In this document: in pieces, positions 15,650 to 22,412 of the stretch
Layout of the letters: each line of letters starts with the position of its first letter
Numbering within the stretch: the first letter of the stretch is position 1
From: Prevotellaceae bacterium UBA2744
Lineage (GTDB): Bacteria > Bacteroidota > Bacteroidia > Bacteroidales > Bacteroidaceae
NCBI GenBank assembly: GCA_002353575.1
Contig: DEJQ01000010.1
Location: 1-41,838 of the forward strand
Reading direction: 5' to 3'
DNA length: 41,838 nt
Translations under genes and position numbers: made by a program
The notes under the pieces: model-generated
Seen by the model: the letters and a program-made list of their open reading frames with translations, nothing else
What the model was told of the DNA's origin: nothing
Databases searched by the model: none

Positions 15650-17223
15650 TGGCTACCACAAGTAAGGGACATAAGAAGATAACTCCGCGTCAGAAGATGA
15701 TCAATCTGATGTACGTCGTGCTCATGGCTATGCTTGCCATGAACGTGTCGAGCGACGTGCTGAAGGGGTTCTCGCTTGTCGATGAGGGTTTGAATCGCTC
15801 GAAGGAAAACTCTTCTACGCGGAACGAGGCTATCTATGCGGAAATGGAAGCTGCTATGAAGCAGAATCCGGAGAAGGTGCGCACGTGGTATAATAAGGCA
15901 AAACAGGTACGCTCAATGTGTGACAGCCTATATAATCTTGCAGATGAATTGAAGTGGAAGATAGTACGCGAGGCTGATGGGGATGATGCAGATATCTATA
16001 ATATAAAGAAACGCGATAATCTGGAAGCTGCAACACACGTGATGCTTGCACCGGGTTCGGGACAGGGAGGTAAGTTGAAAAAGTCGATTGAAACCTTCCG
16101 TGAAGGTATCCTGAAGATGGTCAACGACAGCGTTCAGAAGAAGATTATCAGCAATAACCTTTCAACTAAGGTCCCGGCCAAAGCTGCTAACTTAGGTAAG
16201 AACTGGCAGGAATATATGTTTGAAAACACTCCAGTCATCGCTGCTGTCACACTGCTTACAAAACTGCAGACAGACGTGAAGCATGCCGAAGGTGAAATAC
16301 TACATCAACTCGTTTCGAATATCGACCTGAAGGATGTGCGTGTGAACCAGATTAACGCATTCGTCATCCCAAGTTCGAAGACAGTGGTGAGGGGAGGACG
16401 ATTCACAGCCGACATCGTAATGGCAGCTATTGATACCACTGCACGACCGGAAATTTATGTCGGAAACACCCTGCTCAGCAGCTCTAACGGACATTATGAG
16501 ACTGTATGTGGAAGTACGGGCGAGTTTAACCTGAAGGGGTATATCGTGATGAAGAACGGTAATGGCGAAACAATACGTCGTGAGTTTTCACAGCCTTATA
16601 CAGTGGTGGAACCGTCGGCAACGGTCAGTGCCACGCTGATGAATATGCTTTATGCAGGATTCCAAAACCCGATTAGTGTCAGTGTGCCTGGTGTGTCGGC
16701 TAATAGAATCAGTCTGTCAATGACCAATGGAAGTCTGACGAAACAGGCCCCAGGTAAGTACGTTGCTGTACCGTCGAAGGTCGGCGAAGATGTCACCTTT
16801 ATTGTTACGGCAGAAAATGAAGGCCGTCAGCAGGAAATGGGTAAGTTCACGTTCCATGTGCGTAAGTTGCCTGATCCGACAGCTTATATCCAATATACTG
16901 ATGCTAATGGAAATGCAAACCGCTTCAAGGGAGGACGTCTGGGAAAACAGACCATCTTGGCGGCAAAGGGCATTGGGGCAGCTATCGACGACGGTCTGCT
17001 TGACATTCCTTTCCGGGTACTCGGTTTTGAAACCCGATTCGTGGATAATATGGGTAATGTGATTCCTGAGGTAAGTGCAGGAGCAGACTTCAGTCAGCGA
17101 CAGAAAGAGGTTATCCGCTCACTTAATCGCGGAAAGTTCTTTAACATCACTCGTGTCCGTGTAATAGGTCCTGACGGTATTGAACGTACATTGCCTTATG
17201 CTCTTGAAGTAACTGTTAATTAG
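15649..17223 (+). CDS. gldM: Type IX secretion motor shaft protein GldM/PorM
   Basis: A 524-residue protein with a short cytoplasmic start (MATTSKGHKKITPRQKM), one membrane helix at about residues 18-37 (MINLMYVVLMAMLAMNVSSDVLKGF) and a long periplasmic part. The first periplasmic region is helical (about 40-220), followed by beta-sandwich domains (D2-D4). Conserved sequences include the membrane helix itself, RGGRFTADIVMAA and FKGGRLGKQTILAAKG. GldM is the shaft that carries rotation from the GldL motor to the GldK/GldN ring. The gene starts within the gldL stop codon and is 71 nt ahead of gldN. Confidence 0.96.
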   Translation: MATTSKGHKKITPRQKMINLMYVVLMAMLAMNVSSDVLKGFSLVDEGLNRSKENSSTRNEAIYAEMEAAMKQNPEKVRTWYNKAKQVRSMCDSLYNLADELKWKIVREADGDDADIYNIKKRDNLEAATHVMLAPGSGQGGKLKKSIETFREGILKMVNDSVQKKIISNNLSTKVPAKAANLGKNWQEYMFENTPVIAAVTLLTKLQTDVKHAEGEILHQLVSNIDLKDVRVNQINAFVIPSSKTVVRGGRFTADIVMAAIDTTARPEIYVGNTLLSSSNGHYETVCGSTGEFNLKGYIVMKNGNGETIRREFSQPYTVVEPSATVSATLMNMLYAGFQNPISVSVPGVSANRISLSMTNGSLTKQAPGKYVAVPSKVGEDVTFIVTAENEGRQQEMGKFTFHVRKLPDPTAYIQYTDANGNANRFKGGRLGKQTILAAKGIGAAIDDGLLDIPFRVLGFETRFVDNMGNVIPEVSAGADFSQRQKEVIRSLNRGKFFNITRVRVIGPDGIERTLPYALEVTVN

Positions 17224-17294
17224 AAAGGAGAGAGTATAGTGCATATATAGTGCATACATAATTAGAATAAAGATATATAAAAACTTTGGTTATT

Positions 17295-18350
17295 ATGAAA
17301 AGTTTTAAAACCATATTGGTGCTTCTGTTTGTAGGTTGTGGTCTGACAACTTTGCAAGCACAACCGCTGAAAAGTCGTGTACAGAAGAACAAGGCAAAAC
17401 AGACAGCAAAGGCTGGTCAGAATAATGCTGTGTCCCTGAGTCGTGCAGAACTGATGTTTCCTAAATCGGTTGAGGTACCGGCAGAGGTGGTCTGGCGTCG
17501 CGATATATACCGCACGATAGACCTTACGGACGGAGATAATGCAGCACTTTATTATCCGTTGACTCCTCAGGGTAATCAGGTGAATCTCTTCACTCTGCTT
17601 TTCCAGCTTGTGAATCAGGGAAAGTTGCCTGTATATCGATATAACACTGATGGCTTGGAGAACTTTAACAAGGAAAATCGTATGCACTTCAAGGATATGC
17701 TCGACCGTTATAGCATTCCATATGAGGTGGCTGGAAATACCATCCGTGTAGATAATGCTGACATACCGTCGGGCGAAGTGTTGAGTTACTATGTGAAGGA
17801 GTCAAGCTATTACGATCAGAATACAGCAACCTATAATAGCCGTGTGACTGCTTTCTGCCCTGTTCTGCACCGTTCAGATGAGTATAGTATGGATCCGGTT
17901 AAGTATCCGCTTTTTTGGGTGAAATATGACGATGCTGCTACTTATCTGGCTGGTCACACACTTATGGTAAGCAACTTGAATAATGCAGCACGAATGTCGA
18001 TGGCTGATTTCTTCGATTCGAATAAGTATCATGGAAAGATATACATGACTACTAATATGCAAGGCAAGACCCTGCAGGAATACTGTCCGACGGACAGTCT
18101 GCTGAAGGGAGAGCAGGCACGTATAGAGAAAGAGATAAAGGATTTCGAACAGCATATCTGGCATGAGCCCGTTGACTCCGTTGCTCTTGCAAAACAAGAT
18201 TCAATCGACCAGGCCCAGGGAAACAAAAAGTCGCGTAGAGCTGTTCGTGCTAAAAACAAGGCGGAAGCTAACAAAAGTTCAAAGAGTAAGTCTGGAGGCA
18301 GTTCCTCAAGCAGCGGTCCACGTGTCAGCGTAAGACGCCAAAGGCATTAA
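17295..18350 (+). CDS. gldN: Type IX secretion ring protein GldN/PorN
   Basis: A 351-residue periplasmic protein. The ATG at 17295 gives a signal peptide (MKSFKTILVLLFVGCGLTTLQAQ); the in-frame TTG at 17286 is unlikely. The core VVWRRDIYRTIDLTDGDNAALYYPLTPQG is a strong GldN signature, followed by NLFTLLFQLVNQGKLPVYRY and SYYVKESSYYDQNTATY. The last 45 residues are a basic, Ser-rich tail (KKSRRAVRAKNK ... SVRRQRH) beyond the folded domain, probably disordered. GldN binds GldK in the periplasmic ring. It ends the porP-gldKLMN operon; a strong terminator follows 24 nt after the stop. Confidence 0.95.
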   Translation: MKSFKTILVLLFVGCGLTTLQAQPLKSRVQKNKAKQTAKAGQNNAVSLSRAELMFPKSVEVPAEVVWRRDIYRTIDLTDGDNAALYYPLTPQGNQVNLFTLLFQLVNQGKLPVYRYNTDGLENFNKENRMHFKDMLDRYSIPYEVAGNTIRVDNADIPSGEVLSYYVKESSYYDQNTATYNSRVTAFCPVLHRSDEYSMDPVKYPLFWVKYDDAATYLAGHTLMVSNLNNAARMSMADFFDSNKYHGKIYMTTNMQGKTLQEYCPTDSLLKGEQARIEKEIKDFEQHIWHEPVDSVALAKQDSIDQAQGNKKSRRAVRAKNKAEANKSSKSKSGGSSSSSGPRVSVRRQRH

Positions 18351-18364
18351 AATAAGATGTAAAT

Positions 18365-18395
18365 TTTGCGGTTTACTCGTTTAATCGTACCTTCG
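18365..18395 (+). promoter_or_regulatory. Putative promoter of the M6 protease gene, inside the gldN terminator
   Basis: TTTG (18365-18368) and TACCTTCG (18388-18395) are 19 nt apart. The second is one base from the TACCTTTG box found elsewhere in this window. It lies in the loop of the gldN terminator, so the transcript would start within the hairpin's right arm and carry a leader of about 15 nt. Confidence 0.45.
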
Positions 18396-18417
18396 TGCCG
18401 GTTAAACGAGTTTTTTT
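18375..18417 (+). terminator. Terminator of the gld operon, ending at the next start codon
   Basis: A perfect 10-bp stem, ACTCGTTTAA (18375-18384) with TTAAACGAGT (18402-18411), is followed by TTTTTT. The T-run reaches 18417 and the M6 protease ATG is at 18418. Confidence 0.85.
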
Positions 18418-19980
18418 ATGAAGATACTTTATATATATATCTTGTTGTTGGTCTCAATGTCGATGCACGCTCAGGTGATGAACCCCTGGCGCATACAGAA
18501 TACAAGCGAACAGGATGCTGCTGAGACCTTACAGATTCCTGCTGTTCGCGGATTGAAGACTATTGGTTCTACTGCTACTGCTCCTCTGCCGTGTATGGGC
18601 TCACCCAAGGTGCCTGTGATTCTGGTGCAGTTTCAGAACAAAAAGTTTAGTATAGCTGATACAGATGAGCAGGTCGTGGAGAACTACAACCTGTTCTTCA
18701 ATGCCGGCGAAGGCGTCAGACCTGGACAGAAAGGGTATGAGTCCTCCTGCTCGGTCAGAGAATATTTCCGTCAGCAGTCGGGAGGGCAGTTTACACCAGA
18801 GTTTTCCATCATTGGCCCTGTAACACTTTCGCAGGATTATGAATATTATGGGAAGAATAGTGGCAGTATTATGGATGTGAATATAAGTGCATTTTATTCA
18901 GAGGCGTGTAAGTTGGCAGTTCAAAAATGCAATGTCGATTGGTCGTATTTCGACAATAAGGGCAATGGTAGGGTCGGATTTGTATTCTTTATATATGCAG
19001 GTCCGGGTGAGAATACAACTGCCGCCTTCGATACTAATACAATATGGCCAAAAGAGGGCGGTTCGTCAAAGACTGTATCGTATGATGGTAAATCTGTTAC
19101 GTTCGGAGCCTATGGATGTACGTCGGAGATGTACCAGAACGGGCAGGATGGTATCGGCGTAACGGTACATGAGCTGGGACACGGGTTAGGGTTGCCGGAT
19201 ATGTATGATACTAATTACAGCGCTTTCGGTATGGATATGTGGGACGTGATGGATTCAGGCTGTTATGTACTGGTTGGAAAGAGTCCTATTAACTATACTG
19301 CCTACGAACGCGATTTCATGGGGTGGTACTCCTTGGAAACTCTTAATCCAGACGAGGCTTATACGCTGACATTAGATCCATTGACTGATTATGGAAAGGC
19401 ATATAAGTTGCCCAATAAGTCAAATCCTAATGAATATCTGATTCTTGAGAACCGTCAAAGTAAGGGACTCGATTTTTATATGGGTAGTGTGGACGTATCC
19501 ATTTACGAGAAGTATGGAACTGCCCACGGACTGTTAGTTTCGCATGTAGATTACAATAGTTCTGCATGGAACGGTAATTATGTTAACACCAATAAATCGC
19601 ACCAGCGAATGACGATTGTGCCAGCTGACGGAGAACTGATTTCCAATGTGTATGGATATAATGATAAACATGCCCAGTCGTTGCGCGGAGATCTTTATCC
19701 TGGTACGGAAGGTACTACAGAACTTTCATCCTATGCAGCATTTACAGGTAATGAGTTTACGTTTACCATAGATAACATCAGAGAAACAGCCGATGGCAAG
19801 ATTATTCTTGACATCAATGGAGGCGACGGAACTGGTATCAATGGAGTAGGGGATGATAGTGTAGGAGAGGGTTTATACCAGGAGGTTTACTCTGTCAGCG
19901 GACTGCGTTTGCAGTCACTGCAGAAAGGGTTGAATATAATCAGAACGCCTGATGGTAGGGTGAGGAAAGTGTATAAGTAA
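18418..19980 (+). CDS. Secreted M6-family metalloprotease
   Basis: A 520-residue exported zinc protease. A signal peptide (MKILYIYILLLVSMSMHAQ) is followed by a short propeptide and the M6 catalytic region. The zinc motif HELGHGLGLPD starts at His251 (H251, E252, H255), with the following DMYD and a downstream Met (WDVMDSG) as the met-turn. Upstream regions (PVILVQFQNKKF, SCSVREYFRQQSGGQFTP) match the M6/immune-inhibitor-A domain family. The last 35 residues (YQEVYSVSGLRLQSLQKG ... VRKVYK) resemble the short C-terminal tail of Prevotella surface proteins, so T9SS export is likely. It lies directly after gldN, although a terminator separates them. Its natural substrate is unknown. Confidence 0.88.
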   Translation: MKILYIYILLLVSMSMHAQVMNPWRIQNTSEQDAAETLQIPAVRGLKTIGSTATAPLPCMGSPKVPVILVQFQNKKFSIADTDEQVVENYNLFFNAGEGVRPGQKGYESSCSVREYFRQQSGGQFTPEFSIIGPVTLSQDYEYYGKNSGSIMDVNISAFYSEACKLAVQKCNVDWSYFDNKGNGRVGFVFFIYAGPGENTTAAFDTNTIWPKEGGSSKTVSYDGKSVTFGAYGCTSEMYQNGQDGIGVTVHELGHGLGLPDMYDTNYSAFGMDMWDVMDSGCYVLVGKSPINYTAYERDFMGWYSLETLNPDEAYTLTLDPLTDYGKAYKLPNKSNPNEYLILENRQSKGLDFYMGSVDVSIYEKYGTAHGLLVSHVDYNSSAWNGNYVNTNKSHQRMTIVPADGELISNVYGYNDKHAQSLRGDLYPGTEGTTELSSYAAFTGNEFTFTIDNIRETADGKIILDINGGDGTGINGVGDDSVGEGLYQEVYSVSGLRLQSLQKGLNIIRTPDGRVRKVYK

Positions 19981-20032
19981 TGAAGAATGCAGACCATACA
20001 TGGAAATAATGATAAAAAAATAGTTCTTTTAT

Positions 20033-20063
20033 TTTGTATTTCCTACATTTTACCTTACCTTTG
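20033..20063 (+). promoter_or_regulatory. tRNA-Met promoter
   Basis: TTTG (20033-20036), 19 nt spacing and a perfect TACCTTTG (20056-20063) form a complete Bacteroidetes housekeeping promoter, 28 nt upstream of the tRNA. Confidence 0.85.
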
Positions 20064-20091
20064 CACCCGCAAAAGCTAAAATAAGGCTGAT

Positions 20092-20168
20092 GGCGGGGTA
20101 GCTCAGCTGGTTAGAGCGTCGGATTCATAATCCGGAGGTCGAGGGTTCGAGCCCCTCCCCCGCTACCA
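20092..20168 (+). tRNA. tRNA-Met (CAU anticodon)
   Basis: A 77-nt cloverleaf: acceptor GGCGGGG pairs with CCCCGCT (G1-U72 wobble), followed by A and an encoded CCA. The D-arm is GCTCAGCTGGTTAGAGC, the anticodon stem TCGGA/TCCGG encloses TTCATAA with CAT at 20126-20128, and the T-loop is GGTTCGAGC. The first-pair G-U and the absence of the three G-C initiator pairs in the anticodon stem argue for the elongator type; a lysidine-modified tRNA-Ile2 (also CAT) cannot be wholly excluded. Confidence 0.93.
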
Positions 20169-20171
20169 CAG

Positions 20172-20208
20172 AAAAAAGGCATTTACCTAATGGTAAAATG
20201 CCTTTTTT
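20172..20208. terminator. Bidirectional terminator after tRNA-Met
   Basis: AAAAAAGGCATTT-ACC pairs with GGT-AAAATGCCTTTTTT around a TAAT loop. It has T-runs in both directions and serves the tRNA and the minus-strand prfB-CYTH-tail protein transcript that ends at 20230. Confidence 0.85.
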
Positions 20209-20229
20209 CTTTTTGTCATTTATTTATCG

Positions 20230-20700
20230 CTATTTAATTACGATCTTAAACTGTGTCTGCTTGGATTTTACAATATATATACCAGCGGGAAGACCTTTCA
20301 AATCAACTTGAGTTACGTTCTTGGGGTTCTTCTGAAGGGTAGTAACAAGAGTGCCTGACGTGTCGTAGATGGCAACTTGTGACTCTTCTGCTGTTTGTGC
20401 TTCTCTCGTTTGGATGCTTGCTGCAATATCCTCGGCTTCTTTGTTGTTAATGGTTAGTTTACGAATGTTTGCAATGGTATAGATTACTTCTACATTGCCC
20501 GAGATGAGAGTCAGTTCGGTGTCAGATGAGGTTTTCAGAGAAAGATTCTCTGTGAATGAATAGTTCTCAACACCTCCGTTTGTGAGCCATACATTAAGTG
20601 TGGTTTGTGCATTACTGTTCAGATTGAATAGGAAAAACAGTGCGAGTGCGAGCCCTTTTGTAAACAGAGCTGTAAGTAGTAGTTCTTTTTTATTTTTCAT
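20230..20700 (-). CDS. Small exported protein with T9SS type A sorting domain
   Basis: A 156-residue protein with a signal peptide (KGLALALFFLFNLNSNAQ, cleavage near residue 32). A middle beta region (LNVWLTNGGVENYSF ... VIYTIANIRKLTIN) resembles a common Bacteroidales module in which a sequence is followed by an IANIRKLT strand. The last 48 residues (QVAIYDTSGTLV ... LKGLPAGIYIVK ... FKIVIK) are a typical T9SS type A C-terminal sorting domain, recognised by the PorU sortase complex. Nothing enzymatic is visible. Its start overlaps the end of the CYTH gene by 11 nt, suggesting co-transcription and coupling. Role unknown; it may be a small surface-anchored protein. Confidence 0.75.
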   Translation of the reverse strand: MKNKKELLLTALFTKGLALALFFLFNLNSNAQTTLNVWLTNGGVENYSFTENLSLKTSSDTELTLISGNVEVIYTIANIRKLTINNKEAEDIAASIQTREAQTAEESQVAIYDTSGTLVTTLQKNPKNVTQVDLKGLPAGIYIVKSKQTQFKIVIK

Positions 20701-21169
20701 CTTTCCAAAGTTTATATGGTCGTGCTAAAAGATATTTGCTGTAGTAACGTGGGTCGCCTGTAACTTCCCTGCCAAGGAAGTCTGGTATTTCGTATTCCTC
20801 ATCGGGAGAATTGAGCTCGATTTCTGCGATTACCATTCCTTCGTTGTCACCATGAAATTCATCGACTTCAACGACGTGTTTTCCATTTTTTATAAGATAT
20901 CTGTCCTTGATGATTGCTCCTGGTTTGCATAGCTTAAGCATTTGTTCAGCATCCTCGAGAGAGATCTCCGTTTCAAATTCGTAACGACTTAAACCATAAG
21001 GATCGGAATTCCCCTTGATGGTAAGGTATGCCTTGTCACCGCGGACACGTATGCGTACAGTCTTGCCTGGTTCTGTAGCAAAATAACCTTGCTTGATCGT
21101 AGTCATGTTGTAGGCCAGATGTTTGTATTCGCCTGTAACAAGAAACTTGCGTTCTATTTCGATATGCAT
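20690..21169 (-). CDS. CYTH-domain protein (probable triphosphatase)
   Basis: A 159-residue CYTH/triphosphate-tunnel protein. It opens with HIEIERKF (E4, E6, K8), the signature that binds the triphosphate and metal. Charged strands follow, namely RIRVRG, YLTIKG and YEFETEIS, then IKDRYLI, VVEVDEF and IAEIELN. Its size matches the short bacterial inorganic triphosphatase or CYTH-like class without an added domain. The likely reaction is hydrolysis of tripolyphosphate or a related substrate, in the cytoplasm; an adenylate cyclase activity is less likely for a protein of this length. It follows prfB by 31 nt on the same strand and overlaps the next gene by 11 nt. Confidence 0.88.
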   Translation of the reverse strand: MHIEIERKFLVTGEYKHLAYNMTTIKQGYFATEPGKTVRIRVRGDKAYLTIKGNSDPYGLSRYEFETEISLEDAEQMLKLCKPGAIIKDRYLIKNGKHVVEVDEFHGDNEGMVIAEIELNSPDEEYEIPDFLGREVTGDPRYYSKYLLARPYKLWKDEK

Positions 21170-21200
21170 AGTATTAGATAATAAAAATGGTTCTATGGAT

Positions 21201-22316
21201 TTAATTACTTTCAGTTGAGAATTCCATAAGGTATGCCTTAATGAAACCGTCCAGTTTCCCGTCCATTACCCCGCTTACATCGCTTGTCTGATAGTTGGTG
21301 CGGTGATCCTTTACACGGCGGTCGTCAAATACATATGAACGTATCTGACTTCCCCATTCGATTTTTTTCTTCCCCGCTTCAATCTTCTGTTGGGCAGCCA
21401 TGCGACGCTTGAGTTCGCGGTCGTAAAGCTGCGAGCGAAGAAGACGAAGTGCGTTCTCGCGGTTTTCCTGTTGCTTTCTGGTTTCTGTGTTCTCAATGAG
21501 GATTTCCTCTTCTTCTCCCGTGTCAGGATCGACATATTGATAGCGGAGTCGCACTCCGGTCTCAACTTTATTTACGTTCTGTCCTCCGGCTCCGCTGGAA
21601 CGGAAGGTATCCCATGAAATCTTGCTTTTATCAATCACAACCTCGATGGAATCGTCAACAAGTGGTGTGACAAACACACTGGCGAAAGAAGTCATTCGTT
21701 TGCCTTGTGCATTATAAGGTGATACACGTACAAGTCGGTGAACCCCACTTTCTCCCTTGAGGAATCCGTAGGCCTGATCGCCTTCAATCTCCATCGTTAC
21801 GGTCTTGATTCCTGCTTCATCGCCATCCTGAAGGTTGCTGATGGTGACTTTGTATTTATTTGCTTCAGCCCATCGCTGGTACATACGCATAAGCATGCTT
21901 GCCCAGTCTTGAGCCTCGGTTCCTCCTGCTCCTGAGTTAATCTTCAGAACTGCGTCCATTCCATCGGCTTCGCCTTGTAGCATGTTCTTCAGTTCGAGAT
22001 TCTCTATCAGTTGTAGGGCTGTGGCGTAATAGTTGTCAACTTCCTCTTCTGATACCATCTCGTCCTTGTAAAAATCGAAGGCAACCTCTGTGTCGTCGGT
22101 CGCTGCCTTGACTTCTTTATATCCGTTAATCCACTTTTGAAGGTCTTTGACCTTTTTCATTTGTGCCTCCGCAGCCTTTTGGTCATCCCAGAATCCCGGT
22201 GCCTGTGTACGCAATTCCTCTTCTTCCACCTCGATAAGTTTTGAGTCAATATTGAGGTAGCGATGAAGAGCTTCGGTGCGTTCTTTTATGTCTTTTAATT
22301 GCTCTGCTGTAATCAT
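21201..22316 (-). CDS. prfB: Peptide chain release factor 2, uninterrupted
   Basis: A 371-residue class I release factor. The GGQ loop is SSGAGGQNVNK (residues 244-246 for GGQ), and the stop-codon-recognition region reads RLVRVSPYNAQGK, with SPY at 199-201 where E. coli RF2 has SPF. The N-terminal helical domain (ITAEQLKDI ... GFWDD) and the conserved GAGGTEAQDWASMLMRMY are intact. The reading frame is continuous: at the site of the usual programmed +1 frameshift the gene reads CTC AAT ATT GAC (codons 21-24), so no autoregulatory frameshift is needed. Function: termination at UGA and UAA. Confidence 0.97.
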   Translation of the reverse strand: MITAEQLKDIKERTEALHRYLNIDSKLIEVEEEELRTQAPGFWDDQKAAEAQMKKVKDLQKWINGYKEVKAATDDTEVAFDFYKDEMVSEEEVDNYYATALQLIENLELKNMLQGEADGMDAVLKINSGAGGTEAQDWASMLMRMYQRWAEANKYKVTISNLQDGDEAGIKTVTMEIEGDQAYGFLKGESGVHRLVRVSPYNAQGKRMTSFASVFVTPLVDDSIEVVIDKSKISWDTFRSSGAGGQNVNKVETGVRLRYQYVDPDTGEEEEILIENTETRKQQENRENALRLLRSQLYDRELKRRMAAQQKIEAGKKKIEWGSQIRSYVFDDRRVKDHRTNYQTSDVSGVMDGKLDGFIKAYLMEFSTESN

Positions 22317-22335
22317 TAGTGTCAGTTTATGGAGA

Positions 22336-22343
22336 CAAAGGTA
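22336..22343 (-). promoter_or_regulatory. prfB promoter -7 box
   Basis: A perfect TACCTTTG on the minus strand, 20 nt upstream of the prfB start. No convincing TTTG -33 box was seen at the expected distance. Confidence 0.55.
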
Positions 22344-22386
22344 CGCATTTATTGATTATAAATAACATTATTTATTAGAAAAGTCG

Positions 22387-22394
22387 TAACTTCG
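22387..22394 (+). promoter_or_regulatory. Possible promoter -7 box of the LptF/G gene
   Basis: TAACTTCG at 22387-22394 is one base from TAnnTTTG and lies 18 nt before the ATG at 22413, divergent to the prfB promoter. A -33 box is not evident. Confidence 0.4.
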
Positions 22395-22412
22395 CGACGT
22401 TTTTTGGAAGAT

